64,000 nucleotides of DNA from [Phialemoniopsis] sp. UDSM-2020. Lineage: Eukaryota > Ascomycota > Sordariomycetes > Thyridiales > Thyridiaceae. Location of the stretch: NCBI GenBank assembly GCA_018873225.1, contig JAEILZ010000006.1, positions 2,418,001 to 2,482,000 of the forward strand. The letters run 5' to 3'. Positions within the stretch are counted from its first letter, which is position 1, and the number at the start of each line of letters is the position of its first letter. This document shows positions 44,192 to 54,780 of the stretch, piece by piece. The notes under the pieces were generated by a model. It ran no database searches, was not told where the DNA came from, and was given only the letters and a program-made list of their open reading frames with translations. The position numbers and the translations under genes are program-made.

Positions 44192-44215
44192 GGTCTGCAA
44201 AACTCGTTGCAGACC
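44192..44215. other. Perfect 9-bp hairpin in snoRNA-host exon 1
   Basis: GGTCTGCAA and TTGCAGACC flank a 6-nt loop (AACTCG), 14 nt upstream of the host's first donor. May fold in the transcript; function unknown. Confidence 0.7.
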
Positions 44216-44559
44216 GATGTCTTCACTTGAAGATGTGCAGACGTAGAAGAAAAATTCTGGGAGCATTTGAAAAAAGAAATCGAGTTTGTAGCTTGGGCGA
44301 GCTCCATCAATTGTGGGGCGGTTCTGAGATGGAAAATCCCCGCTCCGCAACGCCGATTCCAATTGCAATTTGCCAGTGTCACGGGACTTCGTGTGCCCTT
44401 CGCTCCCCTCACCGAAAAAGGACGGCGCGTATGTCAGCATCCACGATGTCCAGTCTTGCCAAAATTGCTCATTGATTATTACACTCCTTTGTGCTGAACA
44501 TTGTGCTGAACACCTCCTTGAAACCGTACCACTCGCCCATACGATCAGTCTTTGTCGAG

Positions 44560-45955
44560 ATGCCTGAGATAGCTGAAGGTAGGAGAGCGATCGTTGCCTC
44601 TGAAGCGCGATATTCACCTACTGATGTCATCGCAACTACTACACAGTGGCACGAATTGTGCATTTTCTTCGACTTCATCTAGTCGGCAAACGGATCAACA
44701 AAGTTGCAGCCATTGAAGATGCCAATGTCTATGGTAAAGTGGGAACTAGCGGGCCAGAGTTCGAAAAGGCCCTGATTGGCAGAAAGGTTGGGCTCTATCC
44801 ATGTTCTCCAACTTGTCCTTGCACAGATGCTGATCCAGGCTGCGTGTTGTACAGGTAGTGGCTGCTGGAAACCAGGGCAAATACTTTTGGTAGGGTGAAA
44901 TCAAGCGAATATGCCAAGACACCACTAATCGTGGTGTACAGGCTGGTCATGGACAAACCACCCCATCCGGTGATGCACTTTGGGATGACTGGTGAGTTCT
45001 AACCATCGGGTATCTTGATACCATTTTTTGTATAAGATAGCTGAGCATTTTTAAAGGATGGATCCACATTAGAGGCGTGCGGACAGCATACACCAACTAC
45101 TACAACAAGATGAAGCCCGGGGAAGAAGATCAATGGCCTCCCAAGTATTGGAAGTTCCAGCTTGAGACCGAAGGTGACCCCAAAGTCGAGGTTGCATTCG
45201 TCGACCCCCGGCGTTTCGGTCGTGTGCGTCTCGTGGATTGTCCCGGCAAGGACATTCGCCAAGCGTCTCCGCTCGTCCAGAACGGGCCGGATCCAGTCGT
45301 TGATCAAGACGTCTTTACCGAAGAGTTTCTTCTCGACAAGACGCGCAATCGACACGTGCCCATCAAAGCTCTTCTCTTGGATCAGGCCATGATTAGTGGC
45401 ATCGGAAACTGGGTTGCGGACGAGGTTCTGTATAATGCCAAGCTCCACCCCGAGCAATATTGTGATGAGTTCAACGATTCCCAGATCAAGACGCTTCACA
45501 AGAGTATATGCTATGTTACTCGCCTTGCTTGCGAGAAGCTAGGCGACTCGGATCAGTTTCCAGAGGAATGGCTGTTCAACCATCGCTGGGGCAAGGGCAA
45601 GAAGGACGCAGCAAGCTCCCTACCAAATGGAGAGAAGCTCGCGTTCATCACGGTGGGCGGTCGGACTAGCTGCTATGCACCAAATGTCCAGAAGAAGACC
45701 GGTCATGTGGCCCCCGGTATCAAGGAAGAGCCGCTCACTTCCCCCAAGGAAAAGAAGGCACCCACCAAAACCAAGGCGCCTAAGAATGAAGTTTCGGCCG
45801 AACCCCCCTCAAAGAAGCGGCGGAAGGAGACCCAAGTCGCGATCAAAAAGGAGGAAGACGATCAAGATGTGAAGAAAACGAAGCCAAACGCAAAGAAAGC
45901 ACAGGACATCAACAGTATTAACAGGCGACGTTCGGCAAGACTGTCAAGCGCCTGA
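44560..45955 (+). CDS. Fpg/MutM-type DNA glycosylase
   Basis: Bifunctional base-excision glycosylase/AP-lyase family. Five exons: 44560-44578, 44647-44786, 44855-44889, 44942-44991, 45057-45955; 380 aa. The first exon is 19 nt and encodes MPEIAE, with the catalytic Pro2 and Glu3 at the splice-created N-terminus MPEIAEVARIVHFL. Other motifs: HFGMTGWIHIRG, FVDPRRFGR, the helix-two-turn-helix LLLDQAMISGIGNWVADEVL, and a zincless-finger loop FITVGGRTSCYAPNVQKKTG instead of a Cys4 zinc finger, as in plant Fpg and animal NEIL1. The C-terminal about 80 residues are Lys-rich (nuclear localisation likely: PSKKRRKE). It should remove oxidised purines such as FapyG. Divergent from the snoRNA host transcript. 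Confidence 0.94.
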
Positions 45956-47812
45956 AGGGACCGCAATTGAAGAGATGAAGACAAGGCAATTGTCTGAAGC
46001 TTTAGGTCGTGGCCCCATTGACCCTTCACTCGAGTCAGCCCTGGTGTGTTCGGCTATCCGCGACGAGGTCACATGGTTTCTGAAGTGAGCCTACCCAAGG
46101 ACCCTTGGGATGCGGAAACGTCCATGGACTGAAGCCACAGCTCTCTTGCTTACGAAAAGCTCGCGGAGCGAATGGGTAATTTGAATGGGAGAAGCAACGC
46201 AGCGTGGTTTCCGGCGGTACTTTACTTTGGCTTATTGCCTAAAGTCGACAACCCGTCATATAAGTCAAACGGGCAATTTGAGCCGGGCAACCATCCTTCA
46301 TGCGCAGCACCCCAACTCTAGGAAAGATGGGTTTCCAGAATCCCTCCACAGGTTCTACATTTCCCCTCACAATATGCGCTGATTGTATATTTCCTCAATT
46401 GAGCCCCGGGTCACAACGGTGTTGGCCACTGCCGACCCAGGAGCGTGGTGCGACGGTGCCATCACCTTGTTCTTTGCCTTGGCACTCACACCTTAGCAAG
46501 GACAAGAGCCAAACAGAGGCCGATCTTGTAATGAATTGTCCAAACAAGCTCTTTTGGCATATGTAAAATGTGCTGCCTTTAGATCTCGTACTACATAGCC
46601 AAGATCTGAATTTTCCTAAAACCCGACTTCTCCTCACGAGCCCCAAGACTTGGGGGGTTTCTCCAAAATGAGGCTCTTCGTTCACATTATCTGATGACAT
46701 TTCCTTCCATTCTGAATGTCTCGATTTCTCGCTTCCCTTCGTCGTCTTGCCTCTCACTGTCAAACGATGCTCTCCTTCTTTGTTGTCTAGGCTGAAGTTT
46801 TTAGCCGAACTGTCCAGAGCTGTTCTTCGTGCCGCCGGCCACGCAAAGTGTGGAACCTGCTTCTCGTTACTCGCCTCAGAACGGTGTTGCATAGTGTATA
46901 GATAGTACTGAGCCGTCCTAGAACCGCACATCGCGCTCGCTAGATCCACTTCTGTACCGCGATCCTTTGCGCCGTCGGGGACCAATGTCTCCTTGCAACT
47001 TTGAAGGGGCTGCGTGTAGCATACGAGTAAGCCGACACGCGGTCTCTAAGTGGCTGAACGATCCGCTGACCTGTCATAAGATTATCTCGCTAATTCACGG
47101 AGTGTCTCAACCGTGAGCTCTGCAGTGGTTCCATGGTTGCGGGTGATCGACGACGTCGATGTTTTCCAGCAGTGGGACGGCCCGGATGGACATACGAAGA
47201 ACAAAACAACTGATCAAGCTTGCGAAAGGGCTATGTTCTGCAAGAAACACATGCCCATTGTTGTTCATGCTGCGGTAGCCAATACGAAGTTGCGGCGATA
47301 GATCAAGGGTCCGATTTCCGATATCAACTCAAGTCGACAAGTGGTTAAGCATTTACTTGTGATCCACCTACAGATGAACGCTGACCCCACGCGGCGTCTG
47401 AAAGTCCATTATGAGCTCTTTTAATCTCCCTGGGGAAGACGGGGGCGTCGAGCTGGAGATGTGTGGAGAGCATCCAGCCGGCACGGCTATGTGCAAGCAA
47501 GCCGATCGGTGCCCATCTAACTTGATTAAATCAGACTGTCTGTAAGTGACTTGCCTGGTGATGCATGGAATTATATCGTCGGCTTCCGGGCCCAAATTAC
47601 CGCGAGTCGAAGACTGCTCTCGTTGATATACAGATTGGTTGCAATGTTCGGAACATCCTCTTTTGGGCGTCAAGGGTGAAGCCATCTTGCGTTGGCTCGA
47701 CGAGGTTATAAAAGCCCATGACCATGCTCCCAGCCAAAAGCTACAAGGAGTCAGCAACAGCTTCACTGCCAAGTCACTCTTTTTCTCCAGATTCGGCTTG
47801 ATCATAATCACA
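45956..47812. other. 1.9-kb intergenic, GH7 promoter at right
   Basis: A 196-codon minus-strand frame (46395-46985) has no recognisable feature. The last 450 bp are the GH7 promoter, with candidate CreA-type SYGGRG sites (47430-47435 CTGGGG; GTGGGG on the minus strand at 47385-47390) and one GGCTAT (47484-47489) fitting the XlnR/Xyr1 core GGCWWW. These are short motifs and weak evidence. Confidence 0.45.
47707..47714 (+). promoter_or_regulatory. TATA box of GH7 gene
   Basis: TATAAAAG about 100 bp before the ATG, as expected for a strongly regulated secreted-enzyme gene. Confidence 0.6.
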
Positions 47813-49571
47813 ATGTACGCCAACATTGCCGCGTTCTCTACCTTCCTGGCCCTTGTGGCCGGGCAGCAGGTTGGCAAGGAGAAGACGGAGACTCACCCCA
47901 AGATGACCTGGCAGAAGTGCACTGCTCCTGGCTCCTGCACGACTGTCAACGGCGAGGTCACCATCGACGCCAACTGGCGTTGGGTCCACGACAAGGGCGG
48001 TTATTCCAACTGCTACACTGGCAACGAGTGGAACACCACCATCTGCAAGGACGCCAAGTCCTGCGCTGCCAACTGTGCCTTGGAGGGTAAATCAGCAATG
48101 CCGATTTGATGCTTGCAATGGGTTGAAAGTTGTTAACAAGATAATCAGGAGCCGATTACAAGGCCACCTATGGTGCCTCCACCAGCGGAAACGCTCTGTC
48201 TCTGACCTTTGTCACCAAGGGTTCAGACGGTGAGTTCAATATATCTACCGCGAGTGACTAAACATGCAGAAGGCTAATGCAAAATAAACTTAGCCACCAA
48301 CATCGGCTCCCGTCTCTACCTGATGGCCAGCGAGTCCAAGTACCAGATGTTCACTCTTCTTGGCAACGAGTTCACCTTCGACGTGGATGTCTCCAAGCTG
48401 GGCTGCGGTCTCAACGGCGCGCTGTACTTCGTCTCCATGGACGAGGATGGTGGCCTGAGCAAGTACTCTTCAAACAAGGCCGGCGCCAAGTATGGTACCG
48501 GTTACTGCGATGCTCAGTGCCCGCGTGATCTCAAATTTATCAACGGAGAGGTGGGTTATAGCTTTCGAATCCGTGTCGAGAAGAGCAGGAAGCTGACATG
48601 ATGAACAGGCCAACTCTGCTCAGTGGACTCCTTCCTCCAATGATCAGAATGCCGGTGTCGGTGGCTACGGCTCGTGCTGTACCGAGATGGATATCTGGTA
48701 AGTCGGGTCTCGCAACCCGGCCGCTCGTTCCCAACGGTATACTGACGCAGAACCCTCTATCAAGGGAGGCCAACTCCATCTCGACGGCCTACACCCCTCA
48801 CCCGTGCACCACCATTGACCAGCACCGATGCTCGGGCGACTCTTGCGGTGGTACCTACTCCGAGGCCGACCGCTACGGCGGCACCTGCGATCCCGACGGA
48901 TGCGACTTCAACTCGTACCGCCAGGGTGTCAAGGACTTCTACGGCCCCGGCATGACCGTCGACACCAAGAAGAAGTTCACCGTCGTGACGCAGTTCATCA
49001 AGGGCTCCGGCGGCCTCGAGTCCATCCGCCGCTTCTACGTCCAGGACGGCAAGGTCATCCCCAACTCCGAGTCGACCATCTCGGGCACCTCGGGCAACGA
49101 GATCAACGCCGAGTTCTGCAAGGCGCAAAAGGTGGCCTTTGGCGACGGCGACCACTTCAACGAGAAGGGCGGCATGGCGCAGTTCAGCAAGGCCGCCGAG
49201 AAGCCCATGGTCCTGGTCATGTCTCTCTGGGACGACGTAAGTTTCCATCCGAACCTCAACCGAGAGGAGTGTGAAGTTCCCAAGTGGCTAACATGGACGT
49301 GTAGCACTATGCCAACATGCTGTGGCTCGACTCTACCTATCCCACTGACGCCGGCGCCGATGAGCCCGGAAAGGGCCGTGGTTCTTGCGAGACTAGCTCC
49401 GGTGTTCCTACTGACATCGAGAGCAAGCAGGCGAGCGACTCTGTCACCTACTGTAAGTTCTTTCCTACTAGAGTCGACGTTCAAGTGGACTCTGCCGCTA
49501 ACCATTCATGCTTCATCATAGCCAACATCAAGTTTGGTCCCATCAATTCTACCTTTGCCTCTGGATCGTAA
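47813..49571 (+). CDS. GH7 cellobiohydrolase, no cellulose-binding module
   Basis: Secreted reducing-end cellobiohydrolase type. Seven exons: 47813-48086, 48149-48229, 48294-48550, 48609-48697, 48765-49236, 49305-49452, 49522-49571; 456 aa. Signal peptide [17 protein letters not shown], mature start near [12 protein letters not shown]. Catalytic motif EMDIWEAN with Glu230 (nucleophile), Asp232 and Glu235 (acid/base). Many Cys pairs ([25 protein letters not shown]) and the CBH-type end [15 protein letters not shown]. Intron 4 (48698-48764) splits the Trp codon inside the catalytic motif; its acceptor is the AAG before GGAGGCC, because the closer CAG lies only a few bases past the CTGAC branch site. 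The protein ends right after the catalytic domain, so there is no linker or CBM1. Carbon regulation by CreA/CreC would be expected. Confidence 0.96.
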
Positions 49572-50558
49572 GGCAAACAAGGGCATGAGCAGCCGGGTTT
49601 AAACAGCTAATGGTCTTGGGTGACGAAGCCATGGCCCATATCTGCATCTCTTCGAATCCTATCAATGTGGCATGCATTCCAGGCTTTATCATGTGCATAA
49701 TAGAACTAGATATGAATCACATCCACTTATTACCAGATATGTGCTGCCAGAGGATAGAGTTCATCTTAGGAATTGTTCTGTATGCGATTTTGGGAACCAA
49801 AGCACCCAGTGGCGCTTTGGTATGGGACCGCAAATAGGCTGCAGTAGGTCAACGGCCGGTCTTGCACAAGGCCACGCCAGAGATCAGAGATGGGATTTTG
49901 CAAAAGAAAAGCAGACGATCCATATGGAAATCTCCGATTCGATGTAGTGTCGTTCACCGGGTACGCCCCGCGCCATGTCTTAAAAAGCCAAGGTAGGCAG
50001 ATCACGATCGAAAACAAGGGGGCATCGGGAGCGCTACGATCTAGCGTCCAGCGATTGAAACCGGCCTAGAACATGGCAGCGGCGCCGAGTTGCGTGCCTG
50101 GAGGTCTAGAACTTGGATCCATCACGTCATCTACTATGCATACAAGTTTCTCAGAGGCTGAGTGTCATTGCATTTGCCTGTACTAGCGGTATTCGATTCT
50201 TTTCCGGAGGGTTGATGCGAGGGGTTTGATTGGCAAAGAGCACTTTTCACTGCAATATGTCAAGAGGGAAGTCGAGGTAATGTTAAATTGTCCATTTCCG
50301 ATTGGATAGCTGACAATATTTCGTAACTTCGTCCGAATCGACGCTTCAAGCTATCTAAAATGCAAAACAATAGGGGGTATCATCAGTGCCTGAAAGCAGA
50401 TGCTAGGTGGTGGTATCATATGCGAGCCAAAATGCTAAAAATGTAAGTCCAGACCTGGCAATGATATCTCAAAACAGAGAACAGGCTTGCTCAGACTCAA
50501 AGGATGGAAGGAAAACGTCGTAATGGGCAGAGAGATGCAGAGAACGAGGGATAAGATT
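49572..50558. other. Convergent intergenic region
   Basis: 3' regions of the GH7 gene (+) and vvd (-). No gene seen. Confidence 0.5.
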
Positions 50559-51365
50559 TCACTCCCTTGCACATTGCAACCCCACAGAGTAGTTGTAGTC
50601 GGCACTATCCCAGCGGACGGGAATCATGGTGAGTATGTTGACGAAGGGAGTGCCGTCCTTCCTGAAGTTGGGGACTTCGAGCTGCAACTCGACGTTCCTT
50701 TCGACACTCTTGCGCATCCGCCGTAGCGTCTCTCGGCTCACGTATCTCCTCGCCGTACCAGGAGACACACTGCCTCCAGGGGCCTGGAGAAATCGACAGT
50801 TGCGACCAAGAACCTCGCCGGCGGAATAGCCGGTGAGTTCATAAAAGGGCTCCGAGGCATAGACGATCGGCTGATCGGGTTGCTGGAGATCGCAGAGGAT
50901 GAGGGCGCATGACGAGTCGATAGCACCAATATGAACAATAGGATTGGGCCGAGTTGCGACACGGATCTGCGAGCTTGTTAGTATCATATTGAACTGCATC
51001 AGAGCGAAAACGAGCCAAAGATCAACGAGATCATCTGCAGGTGATTCTGAACAGATGAAGGAAGAGGGGGAAGGGCTTACGAGGATGCTCATCATGTCAA
51101 AACCACTGGGAGCATACAGTCCGGGATAGATAATAGAATCATAGGTTGATGACTGTGCCCGCACCGCTGTCGCTTGTTGTTGTGTTGGATTTCTGTCGTC
51201 GGGGTAATTGTACTGCACCCAACCATTTGTGAGTATTATAAGTTTTTGTCTTGGGGAGGGATAGCTATCCGCAGAGCCGGCAGCTTTGAAGTTACCTACC
51301 TGGAGAGCACATGCCTCCCAAGAGTTCATGGTGCCGGGAGCTCGAGTAGTGTTTGACGAAGGCAT
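50559..51365 (-). CDS. vvd: VIVID-type LOV-domain blue-light photoreceptor
   Basis: Small flavin photoreceptor that damps the White-Collar complex in light adaptation. Exons 51365-51300, 51212-51081, 50966-50559; 201 aa. LOV core GRNCRFLQAPGG with the photoactive Cys123, which equals Cys108 of N. crassa VVD (both 37 residues after the conserved hinge Cys, here Cys86 in IDSSCALILCDL). The N-cap MNSWEACALQYNYPDD and LYAPSGFDMMSIL also match VVD. I chose ATG 51365 (MPSSNTTRAPGTMNSWE); in-frame upstream ATGs (to 51455) are possible but unlike VVD. Both introns (87 and 114 nt) are multiples of three without stops, so a naive frame reads through them. GATCGA motifs lie upstream. Confidence 0.94.
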   Translation of the reverse strand: MPSSNTTRAPGTMNSWEACALQVGNFKAAGSADSYPSPRQKLIILTNGWVQYNYPDDRNPTQQQATAVRAQSSTYDSIIYPGLYAPSGFDMMSILVSPSPSSFICSESPADDLVDLWLVFALMQFNMILTSSQIRVATRPNPIVHIGAIDSSCALILCDLQQPDQPIVYASEPFYELTGYSAGEVLGRNCRFLQAPGGSVSPGTARRYVSRETLRRMRKSVERNVELQLEVPNFRKDGTPFVNILTMIPVRWDSADYNYSVGLQCARE

Positions 51366-51610
51366 ATTGAATAGATTGTAGGCGCTGCATTGCTGGGATT
51401 GGAACCTCTGGAGGGTATCGTCTCTCGTCGGGGGCCAACAGGCCATCTTATTCACAGAGGATATGGACGTAGAGCTTGTTCCGGCGAGGTTCAGGTTCTA
51501 CCGCATTGGGAGTCTATGCAAGAGATGTTGCATGAATCGCCCAGAGTGCAGGGTGACTGCACGTAGATATTGAAGTTGGCCGTGCAATATAGGTTTCAGT
51601 CAAGTAAGGA

Positions 51611-51616
51611 GATCGA
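51611..51616 (-). promoter_or_regulatory. Candidate White-Collar light-response element (proximal)
   Basis: GATCGA within GATCGAGATC, 246 bp upstream of the vvd ATG. GATCGA is the core reported for White-Collar binding in Neurospora light-induced genes. Short motif, so chance is possible. Confidence 0.4.
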
Positions 51617-51969
51617 GATCTCTACTGAGTAGTGTCTCCGGATTCACCAGAAGCGGCTCTTGATGCAGGCATGCCAACAGCAGACAGACACCGACGTGGG
51701 ACCAAAGGGTGGGAGAAGAGAAAGCTAAGCCCGGTTGCATGTATTCCCAGGGGGTTACAAGATTACGGCTCCTGGCATTTTAAACAGTAAAGTAAATCAG
51801 CAGCGGGGGTTGGACGGCCGGCAAAGGACTGGTTGGATCCATGGCCAAGTCATGATTGCGTGCAGTCGTTTGTGGGGTGGCGTGCAGAATTGGACAACGC
51901 GATTAGGGGACATTAGGGACGGCAAGAGTGTCTTTCCTCCAGATCGCAGGACCATCATGTAAGTGTGGT

Positions 51970-51975
51970 GATCGA
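51970..51975 (-). promoter_or_regulatory. Candidate White-Collar light-response element (distal)
   Basis: A second GATCGA, in GATCGAAAGGATC, about 605 bp upstream of the vvd ATG. Confidence 0.35.
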
Positions 51976-53321
51976 AAGGATCTCTAAGGACCCGGCCCAT
52001 CGGGCGGCGGCGGCAGTGCCCCAGTTTGGCTGATGGCAGACTCTTGTCAGAATGCGGTAGCCACTTCGCCGCCAAGCCCTGGCTGCTAACATCCGCGGCC
52101 GGCTCTTTCGTGCGAGAGCGTTCCCCCGATTGAGGTTCTCTTGGGCCCTCATTTGTTAGTGCGGCTGCTGCATGAGTAGCGCCGCTGGCTGTCTTTGATG
52201 TGGCCGAGTCGATGGGCGACGATCCCGGCGATAGTGCGTTTTCGGTCGCGATCTGCATGAATCGGGACGGCCGCGCTTGGGCTGTACGCCCCGGGGAACA
52301 TACTTTTCCTTCAAGAATCCAAACATCAACAAGCTTAACACCTAACACAAGGAGATCTGAGATATTGTCAGGATGCCGAACATCAAAAAGTGCTGGCACA
52401 TCGTTTGCTCAGGCGTACAGCGAGCCTCACCGCCATTCGTGGTTTCATCAGGTCGTACAACTTGAGAGATACCAACTGATTCTGAAGCCGTTCAGAGCAG
52501 CAAAACCATTGATTTGTTACAATCAGTCAGAGTGCTCGAGTCTCAGAGTGCCAGCACATCACGATTCGATCCTGCTCGTGACTGTAGCTCGTAGGACAAA
52601 ATATTGCATTGATACCATGCCTGCTAGCATCGAAGTGGTAGGTAGCTGAAGCCGTAAGACTTTTGAGAGAGCCGGCCGATCGATACATGCCGGATTGTGC
52701 CAGAGACGACCGGCAACCCCTTGGCAGGTTCTAAATTTATCTGCATGACATAATGTCAGAGGATGCCTGCCAGATCTGGGATACCAAGGTTTGTAGATTA
52801 CTTAGCAGAATGGAGGAAGGTGAATCCTTGAAGGGTGGAGGGTGGGTTGTACGAAAGGACCAAAGACAGTTCGAGGGTGAGGTACTTCAAGGGTACTCGG
52901 CGATAAGTGTGAGATTACCCCTAGACTTAGGTACCTAGGTATCTTTGAGTCTTGAGGCACCACACCATCTCACCCATTCACTTAATTGAAGCTTGGAGAC
53001 CCTCTATGCGCCAACGCCGCTTAAACGCGTTTTGGCGTCTGTAGACGCGACCCTTTGAACCTCCCACGCACCTTATCAGATTTCAGTCCACCACGATCGT
53101 CGCAATTCGGCCACTCATCAGGCATTTCCATCTCGTCAGAGAGCTCTGTCATCCGACGCGATTGAATAGCACATTCCGTAACAGAAAGGCCACACCTCGT
53201 CCATCCCGACCATACTTCGGCTGCCCCGCGTTGCCTCCTAGAGCACTGAGCTGCGAGCCTCGGTCTGCGAGGCCATTACAGCCATCACTATTGATATTTG
53301 AAGACCTCGAGTTCAATAGTG

Positions 53322-54622
53322 ATGTCGAGTCGTAAACGACTGATATCTGGCTCGAGGCGCACAGGTGGCTCTTCCGCCCCTGCGATCCAGGCTGGTGGAG
53401 GCTCTGTGCGCCTTCCACCTTACGAACCGCCATCATGCCCTCTAGATGAGAATGCAAAGCGCGCGCTCGCCGAGATCTCCACCAATCGCGAAATCACGAG
53501 AAAATACGATACCCACCTCAAACAGTCAGTCTCGCTCCTGCGTGACAGCATCGGCGGCGTCAACGACCGCCTTTATGAGAGGCGGGACGAGCTTCGGCAC
53601 CTCGCTGCACGTCGTGAAGAGAAGCAACTCGACACCAAGTCACATCAGGAGGAAAGGGCTGAGATGGCGACGGACGTATTGGAAGCCGAGGTGCCAGAGT
53701 TGACGGAGCAAATTGAGTCTGCTGTCCGGGAGGTGATTGACTACCGCTGCGAGCTTGACGACGAACAAGCGGTGATCTCTTCGATGCTGGACCACATCCG
53801 CTCGGTCCAGCCTCATCAGCAAGAACCGAGACGAACACGACAGGCAGCAGCTGCGGAGGATAACGACCCCGCTGCCGACGCCGATATTGCCATGGACGAC
53901 GCTCCAGATGTGCCGCTTGTGAGCGCTGCTGAACTGCTGCAAACAGCCAAGAAGTCGAAAGCCGCCGATTACAATAAGCTGAGTGCCCACGAGAAGTATG
54001 GACTCAACAACGACTACATCGCCTTCAAGAGAACATGGCATGATGCCGAAAACCAAGACAATGTGCCCCTCCCAGATGCTTCTGCCTGGTTCGATCGACA
54101 TGGAAGACCTGTTCTATCTGCGCGGGTCGACCAAGACGGAGGTCTTTCTGACGAGGAGGAAGATGAGGACTTGGTCGTCGCACGGGAAGTTATCAGCTTC
54201 CAGTGCCCCCTCTCCCTGGTCACCATGACCGAGCCGTTCAGCAACGACAAGTGTAAACATACATTTGAAAAGTCGGCTATCTTGGAGTTCCTACGTGGTG
54301 GCCCCAAACAATGCCCCCAAACCGGTTGTGCCATGGTAAGTGGCTCTTCTCCCTTCCTGATTGTTGTAATAGGTCAGATAAGCAGCTAACATCACCTTCT
54401 GTGCAGACACTCTACACAAAGGACATGTATCTTGACAAGGTTATGCTCCGCAAGATCAAGCGCACACAACAAGCCGCCCAGCGAGGCGTGGGAGACACCT
54501 CTGACGTGGAGCCTGATGAAGATGGCGATGCTAGTATGATCGCTGGAGCGGCCCGCGATGTCAAGAAGGAACGTGTCAACAGGAATAGGAGGCGAGCCGC
54601 AGAAGAAGTGGAAGAAGATTAG
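53322..54622 (+). CDS. NSE2: Nse2/Mms21-type SUMO E3 ligase (SP-RING)
   Basis: Subunit of the Smc5/6 complex that sumoylates repair and chromatin proteins. Exons 53322-54335 and 54407-54622, 409 aa. N-terminal helical region (about 45-180) for binding the Smc5 coiled coil; acidic linker (SDEEEDEDLV). SP-RING from about 293: FQCPLSLVTMTEPFSNDKC with Cys295, Cys311, His313 (KCKHTF), Cys331 and Cys336 (CPQTGC). The intron falls just after this last Cys (GCAM-TLYTKDMYLDK). Basic tail KKERVNRNRRRAAEEVEED. Longer than yeast Mms21 mainly through the linker and N-terminal disordered part. ATG 53322 is the first in frame. Confidence 0.9.
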
Positions 54623-54780
54623 CAGAGCATGAACCAGCCATAACTTCCCGCACGGCTTAGCTTTCCAATTATCAAATAGAACAGAGATACCCCATGCTAC
54701 AATGGTTGGCTCCCGCGATAGCCAGTAACCAGATTAACGCATTTACTGATCCCCAAACATAATAAGTCACAATGATTTAT

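Larger units (their letters stand above)
42741..44215 (-). ncRNA. Multi-intron host transcript of six box C/D snoRNAs
   Basis: On the minus strand a chain of strong GT donors, branch sites and AG acceptors defines short exons with no shared open frame. From 5' to 3': exon 1 ending 44178, then 43983-43916, 43718-43704, 43510-43453, 43267-43246, 43029-42978 and 42779-42741; a further GTGAGT donor at 42740 implies another exon below. Each of the six introns between them holds exactly one box C/D snoRNA, matching the fungal/animal pattern of non-coding snoRNA hosts. Branch sites such as GCTGAC and GCTAAC precede each acceptor. The 5' end is unknown; exon 1 includes a perfect 9-bp hairpin (44192-44215). 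The transcript is divergent from the Fpg gene at 44560. The acceptor of the last listed exon is the least certain. Confidence 0.75.
51366..53321. other. 2-kb divergent region, vvd and Nse2 promoters
   Basis: Apart from the GATCGA sites and a strong TTAGGTACCTAGGTATC palindromic element at 52927-52943, nothing is recognised. A 200-codon minus frame (51797-52399) lacks protein-family features. Confidence 0.5.

Noticed and set aside
46395..46985. 196-codon minus-strand open frame
   Set aside because: No recognisable family, irregular composition, flanked by sequence without coding character.
47385..47489. CreA and XlnR/Xyr1-like motifs in the GH7 promoter as definite regulatory sites
   Set aside because: The six-base degenerate motifs are expected by chance at this density; mentioned only as candidates in the intergenic entry.
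51797..52399. 200-codon minus-strand open frame upstream of vvd
   Set aside because: No domain, signal or compositional pattern; it lies in the vvd promoter and has no supporting splice context.
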